From Acanthornis magna (taxonomy: Eukaryota > Chordata > Aves > Passeriformes > Acanthizidae), in the NCBI GenBank assembly GCA_036785705.1, contig JAWUZG010000176.1, positions 62,001 to 126,000 on the forward strand: a stretch of DNA of 64,000 nucleotides, written 5' to 3'. Shown one piece after another: positions 63,428 through 64,000 of the stretch. A program made the translations under genes and the position numbers. The notes below the pieces were generated by a model, which saw only the letters and a program-made list of their open reading frames with translations, did not search any database and was not told the origin of the DNA. Numbering within the stretch: position 1 is the stretch's first letter; each line of letters opens with the position of its first letter.

Positions 63428-63433
63428 AATAAA
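63428..63433 (+). promoter_or_regulatory. LTR polyadenylation signal AATAAA
   Basis: It follows the TATA box in the same LTR, and the same signal is conserved in the copy at 3559-3564. Confidence 0.6.
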
Positions 63434-63671
63434 CCTTCAGAAACTCAGAAACATGACTGAGCTCTCTGAGTTCCTTGTCTCTGGTAACGCTGAGCTAATC
63501 AGAGGCTCTGGGGTGTGTGTGACTGTGCAATCTGCCGGCACGGGTGGGAGAAAAGGTCAGTTTGCATGGTGTCGGAAGCATTGGCCAGGGGTGTCTGTCT
63601 GAGCAATCGAGACACTTCTGGAACACACAGAGGACCTAATCTCACCCCACCACCACCCCACGTTACCCCAC

Positions 63672-64000
63672 TGTCCATGCCCCCAGAAGAGATAACACTG
63701 GTCCCGATACAGATCGCAGAAGGACACCCCTCATTGCTGATCTCTATCCAAACACTGACAGTAACTCTTTGAGTGTGACCATCCAGTCCATTCTTTACTC
63801 TCTGGATGGTCCACCTGTCAAGTCCATGCCTCTCCAGTTTAGAGACACCAGTCAAGTCCATCTAGACATCAGTTCCTGTTCCCTTAACCAGCAATGCTCT
63901 TCACAGAAGCCCACCAAGTTTGTCAGGCATGATATGCCCTTAGAGAAACCACGTTGGCAGGCACCAATCCCCTCTCTGTTTCCTATGTACCCTAGCACAG
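63672..64000 (-). pseudogene. CR1 ORF2 reverse transcriptase palm/fingers, broken
   Basis: The minus strand to the right of the LTR reads [20 protein letters not shown], then [20 protein letters not shown] and a GGMDSGV block before the LTR. This is the CR1 RT segment between the LDFSKAF-type palm strand and the catalytic Asp pair. The conserved GVPQGSVLGP motif is degraded ([10 protein letters not shown]). The frame continues past the window edge. Confidence 0.75.

Larger units (their letters stand above)
63149..63664 (+). mobile_element. solo LTR of an avian endogenous retrovirus (family A, copy 2) inside CR1
   Basis: The insert starts at or two bases before TGTTGTGGTGG (63151). It contains TATAAGA (63371-63377) and AATAAA (63428-63433), and ends near CACCCCACGTT where CR1 resumes. 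It aligns along its length with the minus-strand copy at 3328-3908. The flanks ACACC (63144-63148) and ACCCC (63665-63669) are a likely 5-bp duplication with one change; CCAC on both sides (63147-63150, 63668-63671) is an alternative reading. It is about 516 bp with no retroviral coding region. It cuts the CR1 reverse transcriptase between its GxDSG block and the catalytic Asp pair. Confidence 0.85.
62321..64000 (-). mobile_element. CR1 LINE, ORF2 C-terminus to 3' end, split by a solo LTR, continues past window
   Basis: The CR1 3' terminus lies at 62321 (AATCATAGAATGAATTAG, degenerate). The antisense 3'-UTR and ORF2 C-terminal blocks follow, for example CATCTAGTTCCAATCCCC, AGCTGTTCCAGTGATTTCC, GAGCCTTCTCTTCTCCAGG and CCCAGAGCTGGACTCAGTG. 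At about 63149 a solo LTR interrupts it. CR1 resumes at about 63665 with the block CCACTGTCCATGCC and runs off the right edge at 64000. Read on the minus strand, the parts flanking the LTR belong to the reverse-transcriptase palm. Confidence 0.92.

Noticed and set aside
63568..63587. TGGTGTCGGAAGCATTGG read as a retroviral tRNA primer-binding site
   Set aside because: CR1 resumes only about 80 bp later with no internal retroviral region, and the sister LTR is colinear through this stretch, so it is part of the LTR.
1..64000. CRISPR arrays, operons or prokaryotic defence systems
   Set aside because: The repeat content is that of a bird genome; no regularly spaced direct repeats with unique spacers and no coding operons are present.

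Overview
The window reads as bird nuclear DNA, most likely from a songbird or close relative. The evidence is the repeat content: CR1 LINEs are the main retroposon, several solo LTRs resemble avian endogenous-retrovirus families, and microsatellites are common. I recognise no SINEs. The background is AT-rich and poor in CpG. I found no convincing host protein-coding gene, tRNA or rRNA. Open frames outside repeats are short (mostly under 140 codons), lack family motifs, and look like chance frames. The window is best described as a gene desert or the inside of a very large intron.

Layout. 1-5.4 kb: AT-rich sequence with two minus-strand solo LTRs (3328-3908 and 4740-5410). 5.4-14.8 kb: almost featureless apart from a TATC-type microsatellite and one CR1 tail. 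14.8-21.9 kb: the densest repeat cluster. It holds a decayed minus-strand LTR, an Ala/Glu-rich open frame, a CpG-rich plus-strand LTR, a long 5' half of a CR1 (ORF1 esterase end, endonuclease, start of reverse transcriptase) that is itself split by a solo LTR with a perfect GTGAT target duplication, and a plus-strand CR1 3' end. 23.2-23.7 kb: a compound CTTT/CT array with a 68-bp higher-order unit running into poly-T and T/G-rich DNA. 26-33 kb: two diverged copies of a repeat I cannot name, a small ERV-like fragment, an ancient L3/CR1-like relic, a minus-strand CR1, and a roughly 207-bp TCCTC array. 33-54 kb: mostly unique AT-rich DNA with a T46 homopolymer beside an exon-like frame and a few GC-richer islands. 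54.5-55 kb: a decayed avian LTR-type element. 62.3 kb to the end: a minus-strand CR1 interrupted inside its reverse transcriptase by a solo LTR of the same family as the one at 3.3-3.9 kb, in the opposite orientation.

No genes act together here. The biology is the history of insertions: CR1 first, LTR retroviruses landing inside CR1 twice, recombination to solo LTRs, then simple-repeat expansion. Repeat names come from recognising the sequence from memory; no database search was possible, so subfamily names are left out.
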